From NCBI RefSeq assembly GCF_042100115.1, contig NC_091279.1, positions 434,001 to 498,000 on the forward strand: 64,000 bases of DNA. The letters run 5' to 3'. The notes beneath the pieces are model-generated. The model was not told where the DNA came from. It saw only the letters and a list, made by a program, of their open reading frames with translations, and did no database searches. A program made the translations under genes and the position numbers. The DNA comes from Alternaria dauci (Eukaryota; Ascomycota; Dothideomycetes; Pleosporales; Pleosporaceae). Shown in pieces: positions 34,420 to 46,686 of this stretch. Each line of letters starts with the position of its first letter. The first letter of the stretch is position 1.

Positions 34420-35499
34420 ATGCCCAAATACTATCACAACGACGAGGCCTGGGCCGACATCGAGCCACTTCCCCAGGATGACGGCGGCCTGCATCCCCTC
34501 GCTGCCATTGCGTACTCGGAAGAATACAGCGAGGCCATGGGCTACCTGCGCGCCGTCATGGCGAGGAATGAGTTCAGCGAAAGAGTCCTTGGCCTTACCG
34601 AGCACATTATCAGCATGAACCCCGCGCACTACACTGTCTGGTAAGTCCGATACTCGGTCGAGGTGCGGACTTTCGGACGAGACGCTGGTGTTCAGTCGCA
34701 CAAGGAGCTCTCCAACGTCTGCACTACTAACACCCCGCAGGCTCTACCGCGCCAAAACCATCTCGGAGATCGGCCGATCACTCAAGGACGAAATCGCATG
34801 GCTCAACCCGACCGCGCTCAAGCACCTCAAGAACTACCAGATCTGGCACCACCGGCACACCATCATCGATGCGCTCGGCTCGTGCGAGGGCGAACCAGAA
34901 TTCATAAGCTCCATGCTGGAACTCGACTCCAAAAACTACCATGTGTGGAGCTACAGGCAGTGGCTGGTCCAGCGCTTCAACCTGTTTGACAAGCCTGAAG
35001 AGCTAGAGTGGACACACGGCATGATTGAGCAGGATGTGCGCAACAACTCGGCCTGGAACCATCGCTACTACCTAGTCATTGGCGGCCACGAGGGGAAGCC
35101 GAGTGCCGATCTTGTGGACCGGGAGATAGAGTATGTTGCTGTTGTCCCTATAAGCTGCTCGACTATGCTAAGCCTACCAGGTACACCAAAGCAGCCATCC
35201 GGAAAGCCCCCCAGAACCAGAGCCCTTGGAACTATATCCTGGGCATCATTCGCGCAGCGGAACTTCCCAAGTCGACCCTCAAGGACTTTGCGGGTGAATT
35301 CGCTGATGTGCGGAAGCCAGACGATGTCCACTCAAGCCATGCGCTCGATCTCCTGGCTGACGTATATGCGGAAGAGGAAGATAGCAAAGAGAATGCGGAG
35401 AAGGCCCTGGAGCTTTTGGCGACCAAGTACGACCCGATCCGCGCAAACTACTGGAACTTCAGGAAAGGCCTCCTCGATCACCCGAAGGTTGCTGCTTAA
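34420..35499 (+). CDS. RAM2: Protein farnesyltransferase/geranylgeranyltransferase I alpha subunit
   Basis: Exons 34420-34640, 34741-35130 and 35181-35499; introns 100 and 50 bp; 309 aa. The start MPKYYHNDEAWADIEPLPQD at 34420 matches the family. An in-frame ATG at 34294 would add 42 residues that look like leader sequence. Five prenyltransferase-alpha repeats are visible, each centred on a Trp: NYQIWHHRHT, NYHVWSYRQW, NNSAWNHRYY, NQSPWNYILG and NYWNFRKGLL. The alpha subunit pairs with Ram1 or Cdc43 beta subunits to prenylate CaaX proteins such as Ras, Rho and mating pheromone in the cytosol. Confidence 0.95.
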
Positions 35500-36337
35500 A
35501 TCCCAGTGTTAGCGTAAACTTGAGAAGCGTTACAGAGATACCCAATTAGCGTTTTTTGATACCGTTTGCGGATCCGCGTCATGTGTTCGGACGACCGCAT
35601 GCGAAATTCATTCTGGGGAAGCCCTGGCTGAAACGACGATAGCTATCGAAGGAAAGCTGAATCGTGATGGGAACATGGACGCGTCGTCCACTGAATGCGA
35701 GAGTTTTCCTTTCCGTCGGGGATCTCTCGCTCCAATCCCGCGACCCCATCGTGTCATCCTAACATCAGCCTCCCAGCCAACCCCGTCTTCACTATTTCGC
35801 CGAGTTGTTATCGGTTCCGAGCCTTTGGACTGACCACCTGCATGGACAGCTGATGCGCGTCCTCTGATAGGCAAGATCGCGCCAAGTCCACCACTGTTTG
35901 GAGGCGGCAAACCCGGGCAGAAAACAGTCCCGCCGTTGATAACCGCTTCTGGAAATGCGAACCCTGGCTCAAGCTGCTGAGTACCGGTCTCATGCTTGTG
36001 TCATTCTGCAGTGGCAGCGTGGTCGCTTGTTCCTTATCGAGTATCTATAGGGTAATTTATGCACTTTATAGGGTAATCGATACAACATATCGTGGATTCG
36101 GTGTGCCGCCATGCCTTCTTACCCCTCTGGCCCATCGACATGGACACTAGGGTTGCGGGTGCTTGCGGAGCGATAAGACATCAATGTAAAGATAAAGGAA
36201 AGGCTCTGGTGCCCTTGAAATGAGACCAACAAAGAGTTTCTGAACATCATACACCGAGCTTGTTGTCCACCTTTTCTCAGTCTACGCTTGCTTCTAGTAC
36301 CTTTCTGTGATACCCCAATTTATTACCATACTTCGAC
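35500..36337. other. Intergenic, RAM2 3' flank and serine dehydratase promoter
   Basis: 838 bp without a supported gene. Two direct copies of TATAGGGTAAT lie at 36046-36056 and 36067-36077, about 270 bp before the next start codon; they are listed in the findings. Confidence 0.5.
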
Positions 36338-37719
36338 ATGGCCGTTAAAGAATGCTATGACAATGAGGAGCCCCAGCAAAGCCCCTGGGTGCAAACTCCG
36401 TTGAGAGAGTCGTACGCACTATCAGAAGCAGCAGGATGGTACGGTCACACTTCCTCTTCACCCATCACCCGTCCAACCCTTCATGACATCTCATATCATC
36501 CTCTTGAAAGAAAAGGGAATTCTAAATCGCAGAAGCAGAATCTTCCTCAAGCTGGAGAATCTCCAACCCTCTGGATCGTTCAAGTCGAGGTAAGCATTTG
36601 CCGACTACAGACACTCCCAACAAAAGTGCTAATACATGGACAGAGGTATTGGCAACTACATCCTCCGCCGTCTCGAGGAACTCCCACAAGGCTCGCGCCC
36701 TCACATCTTCGCATCCAGCGGTGGCAATGCCGGACTCGCCGCTGTCCACTCGGCTCGCGCTCTCAACTTGCCTTGCACCGTTGTCGTACCAACCTCCACA
36801 GCACCATTGATGGTAGCCAAGCTACGATCAGCAGGTGCATATGAAGTTATTCAGTACGGTGCAGCTTGGAGAGACGCAGATGCATACCTCAAGGAGCACA
36901 TCATACCCTACGTACGAAGCCCACTATACCCAAGATAGGGCAAGACGCTGACACAATCAACAGGCGCAGACAGAAACGATTTACTGCCCACCCTTTGACC
37001 ACCCAGATATCTGGCAAGGAAACAGTACTTGCATGGACGAGATCGCCGAGCAACTTGGCGAGCCCGACGTATTGATCTGCTCTGTCGGCGGCGGTGGTCT
37101 GATCAACGGTATCTGTCAATCCATGGACAGACATCAAATGAGCAAGACCACTATCCTCGCCTTGGAGACCGCCGGCGCCGAGAGCTTGAACGCAGCACTT
37201 CAAGCCAAGGAAGTCATCACACTGCCCAAGATCACATCCCAAGCAACAAGCCTAGGCATCGCCCGCGTGACAGACGCAACATACAAGTACGCCCAGCGAG
37301 GCAACGTCCGCAGCATCGTCCTTCCCGACGCAGAAGCCGCCATGGGCTGCTGGCGTCTCGCAGACGACGAGCGTATCATGGTCGAGCTCGCCTGCGGCAT
37401 CAACGTCGCTCTTTGCTACGACGGGCGGCTCGAGAAAGCACTCGGTCGCCCCGTTCGACCAGAAGACAAAGTTGTCATTGTGCTCTGCGGAGGAAGCAAT
37501 GTCACGAGCAAGATGCTGTGCGATTGGAGGAACGAGTATGCGTACATTGAGGAAAAGACCGAGGCGAGGCGCAGGAAGAGCGATTCTGCGCTTGGAAGTG
37601 AGACGCAGAGTGAGGCTGGTAGCGTCAAGGATATGGATATGGGGAATGTGCTTAGTGAGTACAGTAAGCCCATGGTCATTGAGGGCATTGAGATTGAGTG
37701 TGTGGAGTGCTCTGGATAG
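36338..37719 (+). CDS. PLP-dependent L-serine/threonine dehydratase
   Basis: Exons 36338-36438, 36536-36589, 36644-36911 and 36964-37719 give 392 aa. Introns are 97, 54 and 52 bp. The first acceptor (AGAAG|C at 36535/36536) was chosen because it restores AAGCRIFLKLENLQPSGSFK; the more obvious CAG just before it would create a stop. Lys50 in SGSFKSRG is the Schiff-base lysine; SSGGNAGLA and CSVGGGGL bind PLP phosphate. The enzyme deaminates L-serine to pyruvate and ammonia in amino-acid catabolism, as yeast Cha1 does. The last 50 residues (TEARRRKSDSALGSETQ onward) are a polar C-terminal extension. Confidence 0.93.
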
Positions 37720-38865
37720 GGAGTCCTGTCCTCTCCTTTCTGTTTTCTTTTCTTACGAATTTCTTTTAGATTAACATTATATATGTGAGCGGTTTCATAA
37801 CGGCGTTTAATGACAAAACTTCATGTCTTGTCTTACCTGTGTTTAGTCATCGTGTTTCAGGCTCGGGAGCTATCTAATTGGGTGATACCTTATCCGTAGG
37901 CTTCCGTGTGCTACGTTGCTAAAAAAAACGTAGCGCACTGATACTTGGATTTATTTCCGAGTGTACCAAGGCTCGTATATAATCAACTTCTGTGTCAGGT
38001 ATGTCAAACGTCTTCGATAAGCAAAATGGGCCAGAGTTTTGAGATTCCCGAGGTCCTTGTGTAGCCAGATGGGGTGATGTGTGCTGGAGAATCACCACTA
38101 GGACTCAAGGCAACAACCAACTATATGATAGCTGGCTGAAGTCAACTTGCAGAAGAGAAGAGCGGGTATGACTAAAAGGGCGGAGCCGTGTCGACTTCAG
38201 GCGGCCCATCACTCCGCCGGATCATCGACTGTATCTGGTTGCGCAGACGTTCACAACTGCGTGCAACCAGCTCACGTCATGGGTCGAAACAAGACAAGAC
38301 AAGCCCGTTCCTAGGACGCCACTTTGTGGTAGTGATAGAGCTTAAGGAGTGTGGTAAACTTGGATGCTTAACTTGAAGCTTCATTGAGATTGTTCTTAGG
38401 CAGCAGAGCTGGGATTAAACTCTTCATTAACATTACTGACGTAAAACACGCCAAAGACTTTGTGAGAGGCATTACAATTCCATTTATGAAGTCAAGGGAA
38501 ATTGTTTACATCATCGAACAAGAGTAGGTTAACGAGCCAACAACGACGGCGTATGCTTTGTTGTGTTGTCTCGTGCGTTCAAAACAATAACTTTGTAAGC
38601 GGCTACGTCATTCTGTCTTCTAAAGCTTTGTCTTACATGAACACAATGTCCGACTCGAAATTGGTTTTTAGTTTGGGTTAAGATAGTCATATTATGTCAA
38701 CTACGTCTGGATGGATCCTCTCGTATCTCGTTGAGTCGCCGTCACTAATCTTACGAGTCTGCTTCTTATCTCCTCATCAACTAACCTAGCGTTTGCACAG
38801 AAAGGCGAGTCAACCCAGAAACTGCCGAAAGCAGGAGCGTACCTGCTAGGACGATTCAATTTGCG
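37720..38865. other. Intergenic region
   Basis: 1.15 kb without a recognisable gene, moderately AT-rich with short T runs. It holds the 3' flank of the dehydratase gene and the promoter of the orphan gene. Confidence 0.45.
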
Positions 38866-40437
38866 ATGGCTAACCCACGGACAGTCATCAACCCATTTAC
38901 TAGACATGAGCACCGCATGAGGCGGAATACTAAGAACACTAAATGGGTCACAGCTGCTCCTTCAACAACAGCTACGAACAACGTTGGCGCTGAGATACAA
39001 ACCTCGGAACACATTACTCAGGAGCCTGTTTCATCAAGTAAAGTCAAGGATGCTTCTCTTGGGGACCACCCGCTGCCATCAATAAGAGACGAATTTAGAC
39101 CAGTACCGCTAACGTCTGCTGCAGTTCGGACCAATGTCTCACGTCGAGACACTCCGTTATCAGCACGCCAAATTATCGACTTCTCGATGCTTGAACAGAC
39201 TATGAAGGAACCGGAGATGAATACACTTTCTCGGCATCCAGTTTCAGGAGAGGAGCTCAAGTCAAGCACCAACAGTTCGTGGCGGAAGCAGGATCTGAAT
39301 GGACGGTATGGTACCGAATCGGTTCCATACTCGAAGCACATACACACTCAGCTGCGATCTACTGAACGTTCAACGCCTTTGTACCGCGCCGCGAAAGAGA
39401 TTTACCACGCAGGCCCTAAAGGCGAGGGGCCGAAGCTGTGGGAAGCGTGTCAGCGGCCACGTCATCATAGACGAGCTGACGATGAATCGTTTCAGAGCAC
39501 GTCATCTGAACCAACGGTTGGGAAACAAAATACAGAATCACCAACTCCCCCATCTTCAACAAGTCCTAATGGGGTACTGTTCCCACCACTACGACCACGA
39601 ATAACCCGATCTCAGAGTAGTGGCAAGGAAGGAGATTTTGGTAGTCCGGATCTGAGAAGAGATTCTGGCTTCTCAAGCTCAAGCTATGAGGTGCCTGTAA
39701 CTATTGAAAAACCTGTAAAGCGCGTCGTCGATACGAATAAACCTCTTCCCCCCATTCCACAGGCACCTCCGAAGGTACAAAGACCTAAGGGCATAACATC
39801 GGGAGATGCTCGACAGAGTACCGAGAAAGAGACAGTCCACACGTGGTGGAAGCATTCCCCTTCCAAGACACCTCAACCGTTAAAGTCCAAAATCTCTCAT
39901 CCCGGTCCACTAATGGTCCCTGGCGAAGTCTTCACAGTCAACATTGCTGCAAAGTGCGGTGGTATTGGCGGACCTGCAGCTGCCGTGTCACTTCCCATTA
40001 CGCGCACTGGTGTCCCGTTATCTCGACCACCTAACATCCATGAAAAGAAGAGAGAGGATAGGTGGCCCTCGCCACGAGCTTTCCACTTCCCGACACTTCA
40101 TCTTAGCCCCTCAAAGAGGACCGGCAAGGGTACCGAGAAAGAAAAGGCAGGTGTAAGTGATGATTCTCACGCGATACATTGGCGTGATAAGCTTGTAGGT
40201 CCTGCGTATGAGGCTGGTAAGTCGTTCAAGCAAACGGCCATGGAGACACTAGACGGTGTACATGTAGGGAGGAAGAGGACAATTTCGGATATCGACTTTG
40301 TGTGCCAAGGAGTAGGAAACGAACATCTGGACAGGTATCAAGTTAGCGAACAGCCGTCGAGCGACGAAGACGAGGCAATGGTTCCTCATCCGCTGTTCTA
40401 CGTCAAAAGGACAGGAAAGGACAGGAAATCCCATTAG
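38866..40437 (+). CDS. Hypothetical disordered protein
   Basis: Single exon, 523 aa, ATG at 38866 (gcgATGGct). I recognise no domain. The sequence is rich in Ser, Thr, Pro and Lys and looks disordered over most of its length. There are proline-rich patches (NKPLPPIPQAPPKVQRPKG, a possible SH3 or WW ligand) and phosphorylatable clusters (RRDSGFSSSSYE). A few more ordered stretches exist, such as FTVNIAAKCGGIGGPAAAVS and WRDKLVGPAYEAGKSFKQ. The long clean frame with no competing long frame supports it as real. A regulatory or scaffold role is only a guess. Confidence 0.72.
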   Translation: MANPRTVINPFTRHEHRMRRNTKNTKWVTAAPSTTATNNVGAEIQTSEHITQEPVSSSKVKDASLGDHPLPSIRDEFRPVPLTSAAVRTNVSRRDTPLSARQIIDFSMLEQTMKEPEMNTLSRHPVSGEELKSSTNSSWRKQDLNGRYGTESVPYSKHIHTQLRSTERSTPLYRAAKEIYHAGPKGEGPKLWEACQRPRHHRRADDESFQSTSSEPTVGKQNTESPTPPSSTSPNGVLFPPLRPRITRSQSSGKEGDFGSPDLRRDSGFSSSSYEVPVTIEKPVKRVVDTNKPLPPIPQAPPKVQRPKGITSGDARQSTEKETVHTWWKHSPSKTPQPLKSKISHPGPLMVPGEVFTVNIAAKCGGIGGPAAAVSLPITRTGVPLSRPPNIHEKKREDRWPSPRAFHFPTLHLSPSKRTGKGTEKEKAGVSDDSHAIHWRDKLVGPAYEAGKSFKQTAMETLDGVHVGRKRTISDIDFVCQGVGNEHLDRYQVSEQPSSDEDEAMVPHPLFYVKRTGKDRKSH

Positions 40438-43003
40438 TTCCATGCTGAGGCTGTGGATACCAAGGCTCTCCTTGCCTCGGAGCTTATTTGAAGAATGAGA
40501 GGATGAGCCCGCTGCGCCACTTGTCTCTTCGTGCTTTGGTCAGTTCATTGTACAAATTTCAAGCCAGCGTCATCATGCGCTTGTATTCATTACCTACCTT
40601 TAATGAGCATCAGCGTTTCACTGAACTCGCACTCTCCTGCCCCAAGCTGAACTTCTACTTTTATCGCGTCTCTTTCTTCCAATATACATGTCGTATCGCT
40701 GTATGCAGTCTCCGTCACATATGACTATTAATACCACCGTTCCTGGAAGAGCAGCGAGAGGGAAGGCAGACTCGGCAAAAGTGTCGTACGACCACGCAGC
40801 TTTTCAGCCCTAGTGACGACAAATACATCAGAAAGCAGCATGTCGTCCTGCACTAACAATATCAAAGCGACAAGGAAGAAGACGCACTCGAACGAGGTAT
40901 TCCCAGCGAAAAGGAAGCGAGGCTAAAAGAGGGTAAAATGGTTTCGAAACAGGTTGCACGGCCGCTTTGGCCCCGGCTGATCACCTACCTGCCTTGCATC
41001 CGGCGGGGAACGGATGGTCCCAGTGTAGTGAGATTATCGGCATGGGAATGAGGATATGCATGGAATAGGATATTATTAGGTCGATGAAGATGGGAGATTG
41101 GTAAGGGCTAGCTGCTAGCACGGTAAGTTAGGGTGGCAAATGCAAGTGCAAGCGCAGGCGGGCTGGGAGAAGCACGATGAAGCAAAGGCAGATGGGGATA
41201 CTCTTTGGCTGTGGAGTGCAGAGATTTGGCTCAGACTTGTACTTCCTGACGTTTGCGGAAGGGCGTTTTGTCCCAACCATCAAGTAGAGTGAGCTGAGAC
41301 CGATAGCTGCTTGCACCATGGGCGTCTGCACGATGGGACGGCCCTGGGGCGTAGTCGATGCGGCGGAATGGGCGCAGCCTATCGCAGCTTCTCTTCACTC
41401 AAACAATACTCATGTGGCGATGTCACCCTCCAAGATCAACGTGGCCTCATGGAACATTCGAATGCGCCAGCGCAAAGGCAACAGTTCCCCGTTGGCAGCG
41501 TGCGGCATGATTGCCATGGTCTTGTCGTACCCCACGACGCAGCCATGGACCAAAATAACCGTGCAGCAGGAAACCAAACGAAACAAAACTACCCCAGGAC
41601 GGTTAGAGGGCCGACGTTTTCCAGGTAAATGTCTGGATGGGATGCTAGCGAGGCGATCCGAGAAGACTTAGCAGAGGTTGTGCCTGGTCGTGCAGGCTCT
41701 AGCTGGGTGACGGTTCTAATAGGCGCAGAAGACCCTGGCCGGACAATGCAGCAGCGCTCACATCACCACGTACCGGCATTGACAACTGCTTACAGCCAAG
41801 GCCTCTCGAATTGATCCAGACAGGCTGCTGATGAAATGCCAGCGGGCGTGCGGATGGTTTATGTCGTCGCAGCTGGCGTCACCAGTTCGATTGAGTTTTG
41901 CGATGGGCGGGCTCGGAGTGTTGCAGGCGCCGTCGTCGTCTTTTGCTGTCGTTTGAGAGAGTCCAAGTCGGCCTTGGACTCGACGATGGTGTGGGCCGCC
42001 ATCAAAGCGGGGCGGCGCCTTCCCTCTCGTCTTGGGGGCTCCTTCCCGCCGCCATTGGTCGTCGCACAATCCTGCGCGCTTCCCGCAAGCTTAATCTGCC
42101 CTAGCGCGCACTCCGCCCAATGCACTGTCCCTGTGCCCTTCAACCACTCACCGGCGTCAACCACCATGTCGCGTTTTGCAGGGCGTCAAACGTCTTGCAC
42201 TTATTGGGTGTCAGCGAATCTATGCCCTGCCGACGGCGACGCCAACTCGCTGGGCACACCTCGCTCCCGAGGGCACGAGGCGTGGTGGCATGGTCCCGTC
42301 TCTCGTTTTTCCTATACCTCTGAGCGTCCTCGCAACGGCTCGAGGCGCAAGACAAGACACGTACGACTGACACATCTGACAAACGTGGGAGAGGAGGAAA
42401 AAAGCCATCGCCACGCTGACAGACAGCATAAGCACCTTGTCAGACTTGCCCATAAACCAGCTTCGTCGCGCTGCAGTGTTCAGGCCTGGACGCGCATCGT
42501 TTGTAAATCGTTTATCGACTTCACCCGGGCGTCTATTTCTGGGCCACCACTCCCCTCTCTCCTCTGCGCGCCATTGGCATCCAGCTCGTCTCCCAGGACA
42601 GCCTATCAGACGGCCACCTGCAGCCCTCCCAGCAGCCTGCTCCTAGCCGCCATACATTTAGAACGTTGTAAGTACCCGCTCGCTTTCCCATCGCAACCTT
42701 CTCCACCTGCTTCCATCCGTGCTCCCCACCATCCAATCCTTGACCGTTGCCTCTTCCAAGCGCCCCGGCTCTATAAGCCCAGCGCTTCGCCCACTGCCAG
42801 ACCTTTTCTCTTCTCCAGCAGGTCTCATATTGTAATACGTCGTGCGTCTTTTATCAAGTGTCTCTCTTAACCTCTTGCGACTGGTCTAAGCTGGCCTGGA
42901 TTCGAGTCGTCGTCGTTTTGTTGCACATTCCTACCTGTCTCTCCTCCGTCTCCACTACATGAAAGCCTCAAACTCCCTCGAGTGAACCTTGGATAGTTTG
43001 AGA
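40438..43003. other. Long gene-free region and leader of the MARVEL-like gene
   Basis: 2.57 kb. From about 42.5 to 43.0 kb the plus strand is pyrimidine-rich, as in long fungal 5' leaders. A strong donor GTAAGT lies at 42668-42673 and candidate acceptors (for example ctccagcag near 42822) follow, so a 5' UTR intron is likely. No coding frame here has recognisable domains. Confidence 0.45.
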
Positions 43004-44614
43004 ATGGCCGCCAACGATAAGAAGATTACTCAGATTACGATTGAAAGACGAAGCTCCAAAGACTCCCTCGACGTCAGGACACCACGCACAGCACGCTTCG
43101 CCGAAGCAACATCAGTTCACTCGCCTGTTGATCCTCCTCGGTCACCTTTCGAGTACCCAACCAACCACTACAAGCCACAGCCTCAGATCGCAGACACAGG
43201 CTTCGGCTACATGCAATCCGTCGAGATGGAAGAGACCGATCGGAGGTACCTTCCTCCACCAACCCCAAAGACTCCCCTCAAGAGTGCGTTGAAGTCGCCT
43301 GGCGCTCCCCCACGGACACCAGGTGGTGCAATGTCCATCATGAGCCCGACCTTCCGGGAAGAGCATCAGCTTGAGAAGCGGGAAGCAATGACCGACAAGG
43401 AGCAAGCAAAGGACTTGGTGAGCCTGAGGTCATTATTGAGTTCAATGCAGTCGCTAACGATACCCAGAAAATCAAAGTTCGCGTTCGACTAGCAAAGATA
43501 TTCCTGCGAGGCATCAACTTTGCCTGCTCGCTCATCGTTCTTGCCATGGTGGCAAGTGCTTTTGCCATCTTCAACGCCACAAAGTCTCTCGCACCCAGGA
43601 ACGGCCTACCACCATGGGCCGAAAACACCAAAGTCTGGCCTCAAATCCTCCTGCTCACCATTGCCTGCGTTTCCCTGGTCATCTCCATCTTCGTCATCGT
43701 CGCCTACTGGAGAGGAGGTCATCATCGGGCTGAAAAGGTTGCCGCGTACTACACTGTCTTTGCTGTTGGATTCTTCATCTTCAGTATCATCATGTGGGGC
43801 GTCGGTGCAGCCGTGTTCAACCAAAGCAAAGCGCAGAACAACAACAAGGATATGTGGGGCTGGTCTTGCGTTGACAACAAGCGACGACATCTCTTCGAGG
43901 ACGACATTGCCTATGGCCTTGTCTGCCGTCTTCAGGTAAGCACAATGCCTTTGTCACGACAACGGAAACCGGACACTAACAATCCATCAGAACTGGGCGC
44001 TTGTCTGCTGCATTATCGAAATCGTCATCGAGGTTCTTGTCATCGGCATCTACGGAATCGTCTTCTACCGTTTCTGGTCCAAGCGCAAGCTTCGCAAGTC
44101 CATGGCCATGCGCGACCGTGCCCGATCTGATCTCTACCTTGCTCAACTCCGCTCGCAGTCCGCACCCAACACTCCTGGCTTCGGTCCCATGTCTCCTCGC
44201 TCAGGCGGCTGGCGCCCACCTCCAGGCCACCCAATGTACGTCGACCCGCACTCTGCAGCTGAAGCTGGCGAGAGCGACAAGGTGCAGTACGCATACGCCC
44301 GCGAGATTGCTCAGCCCCAGCCATTCACCCTCCAGGCGCCGCCTATCAAGGTCACTGGTGCGACACCGAAAATGGAGCAGGACGGCTTTGATTCTGTACC
44401 AGTACGGACCAACACCGTATCGCCACCACTTCCATCTCCAGGATTCCAAGAAAGGAGGAACGAGCACGTTGATGCCGCACCAGGTGAACAGCAGTATGCT
44501 GCTGTTCCCATTCCCGGTGCTTACACGCCGCTAGCATCGCCCTCATACCCACCACCGCAGCAACAGCAGCCCACTGGCTTTGACTTTGGGTCTTCAGTGA
44601 CCGGTCAGCGATAA
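43004..44614 (+). CDS. Four-TM MARVEL-like membrane protein
   Basis: Exons 43004-43417, 43468-43935 and 43991-44614, introns 50 and 55 bp, all phase 0; 501 aa. The frame upstream begins at a TTG; the ATG is 43004. About 140 N-terminal residues are cytosolic and disordered, with PPPTPKTPLKSALKSPG. Four helices follow: FACSLIVLAMVASAFAIF, ILLLTIACVSLVISIFVIV, TVFAVGFFIFSIIMWGVGAA and ALVCCIIEIVIEVLVIGIYG. Between TM3 and TM4 is a loop with conserved-looking Trp/Cys (DMWGWSCVDNK). A basic stretch (FWSKRKLRKSMAMRDRARSD) and a Pro/Gln-rich tail end the protein. The topology suggests a plasma-membrane or vesicle MARVEL-type protein of unknown role. Confidence 0.85.
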
Positions 44615-46051
44615 GCCTTTGAGCTTGCTGTTCGCGTATGTGTATGTTGATTTGTTGATTTAGCGCGCATCGTACCCTTTTCTCTTCTCAATCAAACTGG
44701 AATCTGGTTGCATGGATTTTGCGAAACGATATCAGGAAATGTACATTCTTCCACCCCTTTCAAGCAAGGCTTTCAGTTCTGGGCTTGTTTTTTTCTTCCC
44801 TTTGTTTCTATTGTCTATCGCTAATCTGGTCGGTGTTCTTGGGCTGGGAGTTTTAAAGATACCTTTGAAGTAAAATGCCTCTTCACTACGCCTCTCGTTG
44901 TATGTATGACATGGAGGGAGGCTTGTGGAACCACTACAACAGAACAGAGCAGAATTAGATTTATCGCAATCTCTGAGAATGCTAGATGCAATATCAAGAG
45001 CTTGACTTTTGTACATGATTGTTCTTACGTGTCTATATCGTGGTTGGTGCTACCATAATCTTCAACACAAATTTCGACATTCTCTCTGTTTACATCACAT
45101 GTCCATCGAACTATTCCAGCACTCCCACCCTCCTTCTGATACCTCTCGAGATTAACTGCAAACCCACACCTCACAGTCGACGTCAGGCACTACGCCACGC
45201 ACACAACCCGAGCGTCACGCCAAACTACTCCACTGTGATCCCAGGTCGCAGAACAGGTACATGGGGTTTGCAGCCGCCCGGCCTTTTTTCTTAACCGCTC
45301 GGGGTACATGTGGCACAGCGTGTGAACATGAGATTGCGCAATGGTGTGGCTGAGCATCGTGTGGACTTGGAGAGGAGAGGTGTTGAAGGATGGTATACTG
45401 GAGAATAATGTATTGAAGGATGATATATTAGTTCATGTTTACCATGACTACATGAATAGTTCTAGGTGGGTCACTTGCATCAATGTATCAAGAAACTGTC
45501 AGAGAGGTACCTCATTTACTCGGACGAACGTCGTTCACACACAGAAGATGTTTGTCCATTCGAGCATGCAAGCCCATAGTGACAAGATACTCATGAATCG
45601 TTGTCGTATGTAGAACGTCTGACTTGCGAACCTGGAATCCCTAGACGAAACAACCCTGGTAACCTAAGTCTCTTAGTACAAGCCATCACACTCGTCCAGC
45701 ACAGACATGTAGATCAAGTGTTGATGGCATTGAGGTATCTGGGTGTACTAGTCGGACCCTGTCATGTCAGTACAACAGAAACAGACACATCACATGCGAC
45801 AACAAAGGGCGTCAAGATGATCACACAATGGTTATGCGGAACATTCACCCAAGTGAAGCCTCCATTGTGTTTGTGATCGTAGACCCGCTCGTTAGAGACA
45901 AGGTCGCTCCATTGATAGGCCGCAAGTTCAATGCTTGCTCTTTTGTAAGATACATTCCAGGACTCCGTGGACCGAACCCCCCGAGACCGAAAATGCTGGT
46001 GATCGTGCAAAGTCTTCGCTTCGTTCCTCTTCCCCTAAATCGGCGATACGT
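44615..46051. other. Intergenic region
   Basis: 1.44 kb between the stop codons of the MARVEL-like gene and RPL11 (convergent). No gene is supported. Confidence 0.45.
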
Positions 46052-46686
46052 TTATCGGACGATACCCTCGAATCGGTTCTTGTACCACTTGATGGTCTCC
46101 TGTTGGTTGACCTTGTGGGAAGCGCCAATCTTGCTCTGGCACCTCCTGCGCTTGGCGACACGCTCACCGGGGCGGGTCATGCAGACGTAGAAGTCCATAC
46201 CGTAGATACTGCTCCAGTCAGCCAATGCTCCCTCACTCTCACTCTCAGGGTCCAGATTCCACATACCCAATGCTGGGGTCGTACTTGATACCCAAGTCGA
46301 TGTGCTCGCTGATACCGAAACCGAAGTTGCCGGACTCTGAGAAGTTGCGCTTGCGGAGCTCGTACTCCTTGACCTTGAGGCCACGCTCGAGAATCTCCTC
46401 GGCCTTGGGGCCACGGACGGTGACGTGGACGGCGATCTTTTCGTTCCTTCGGATACCGAAAGTGCGGACGGTGTAGCGGGCCTTGGAGTAGACGGGGGTT
46501 TGACCGGACAGCTGCTCGAGCACCTTGGCGGCACGAGTGAGACGATCACCAGACTCGCCGACGGAGATGTTGAGGACGAGCTTCTGGATGCGGAGCTCCC
46601 GCATGGGGTTGGAGGCCTTGGAGTCGGACTGTCATGGCTGTTAGTTTGCGCAGAGCAATTGGCGGCGGCAGTGCGGTGCGTACCAT
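46052..46686 (-). CDS. RPL11: 60S ribosomal protein L11 (uL5)
   Basis: Exons 46686-46684 (ATG only), 46628-46267 and 46208-46052; introns 55 and 58 bp; 173 aa, the family length. The first intron starts directly after the initiator ATG (ATG|GTACGC) and its acceptor restores [13 protein letters not shown]. The protein is almost entirely conserved: [70 protein letters not shown]. uL5 binds 5S rRNA and sits in the central protuberance of the large subunit. An internal ATG at 46604 would lose the conserved N-terminus, so the split start is preferred. Divergent from SmB. Confidence 0.97.

Noticed and set aside
36531..36535. Earlier CAG acceptor (36529-36531) in serine dehydratase intron 1
   Set aside because: Joining there creates TGA; the AGAAG acceptor restores the family sequence.
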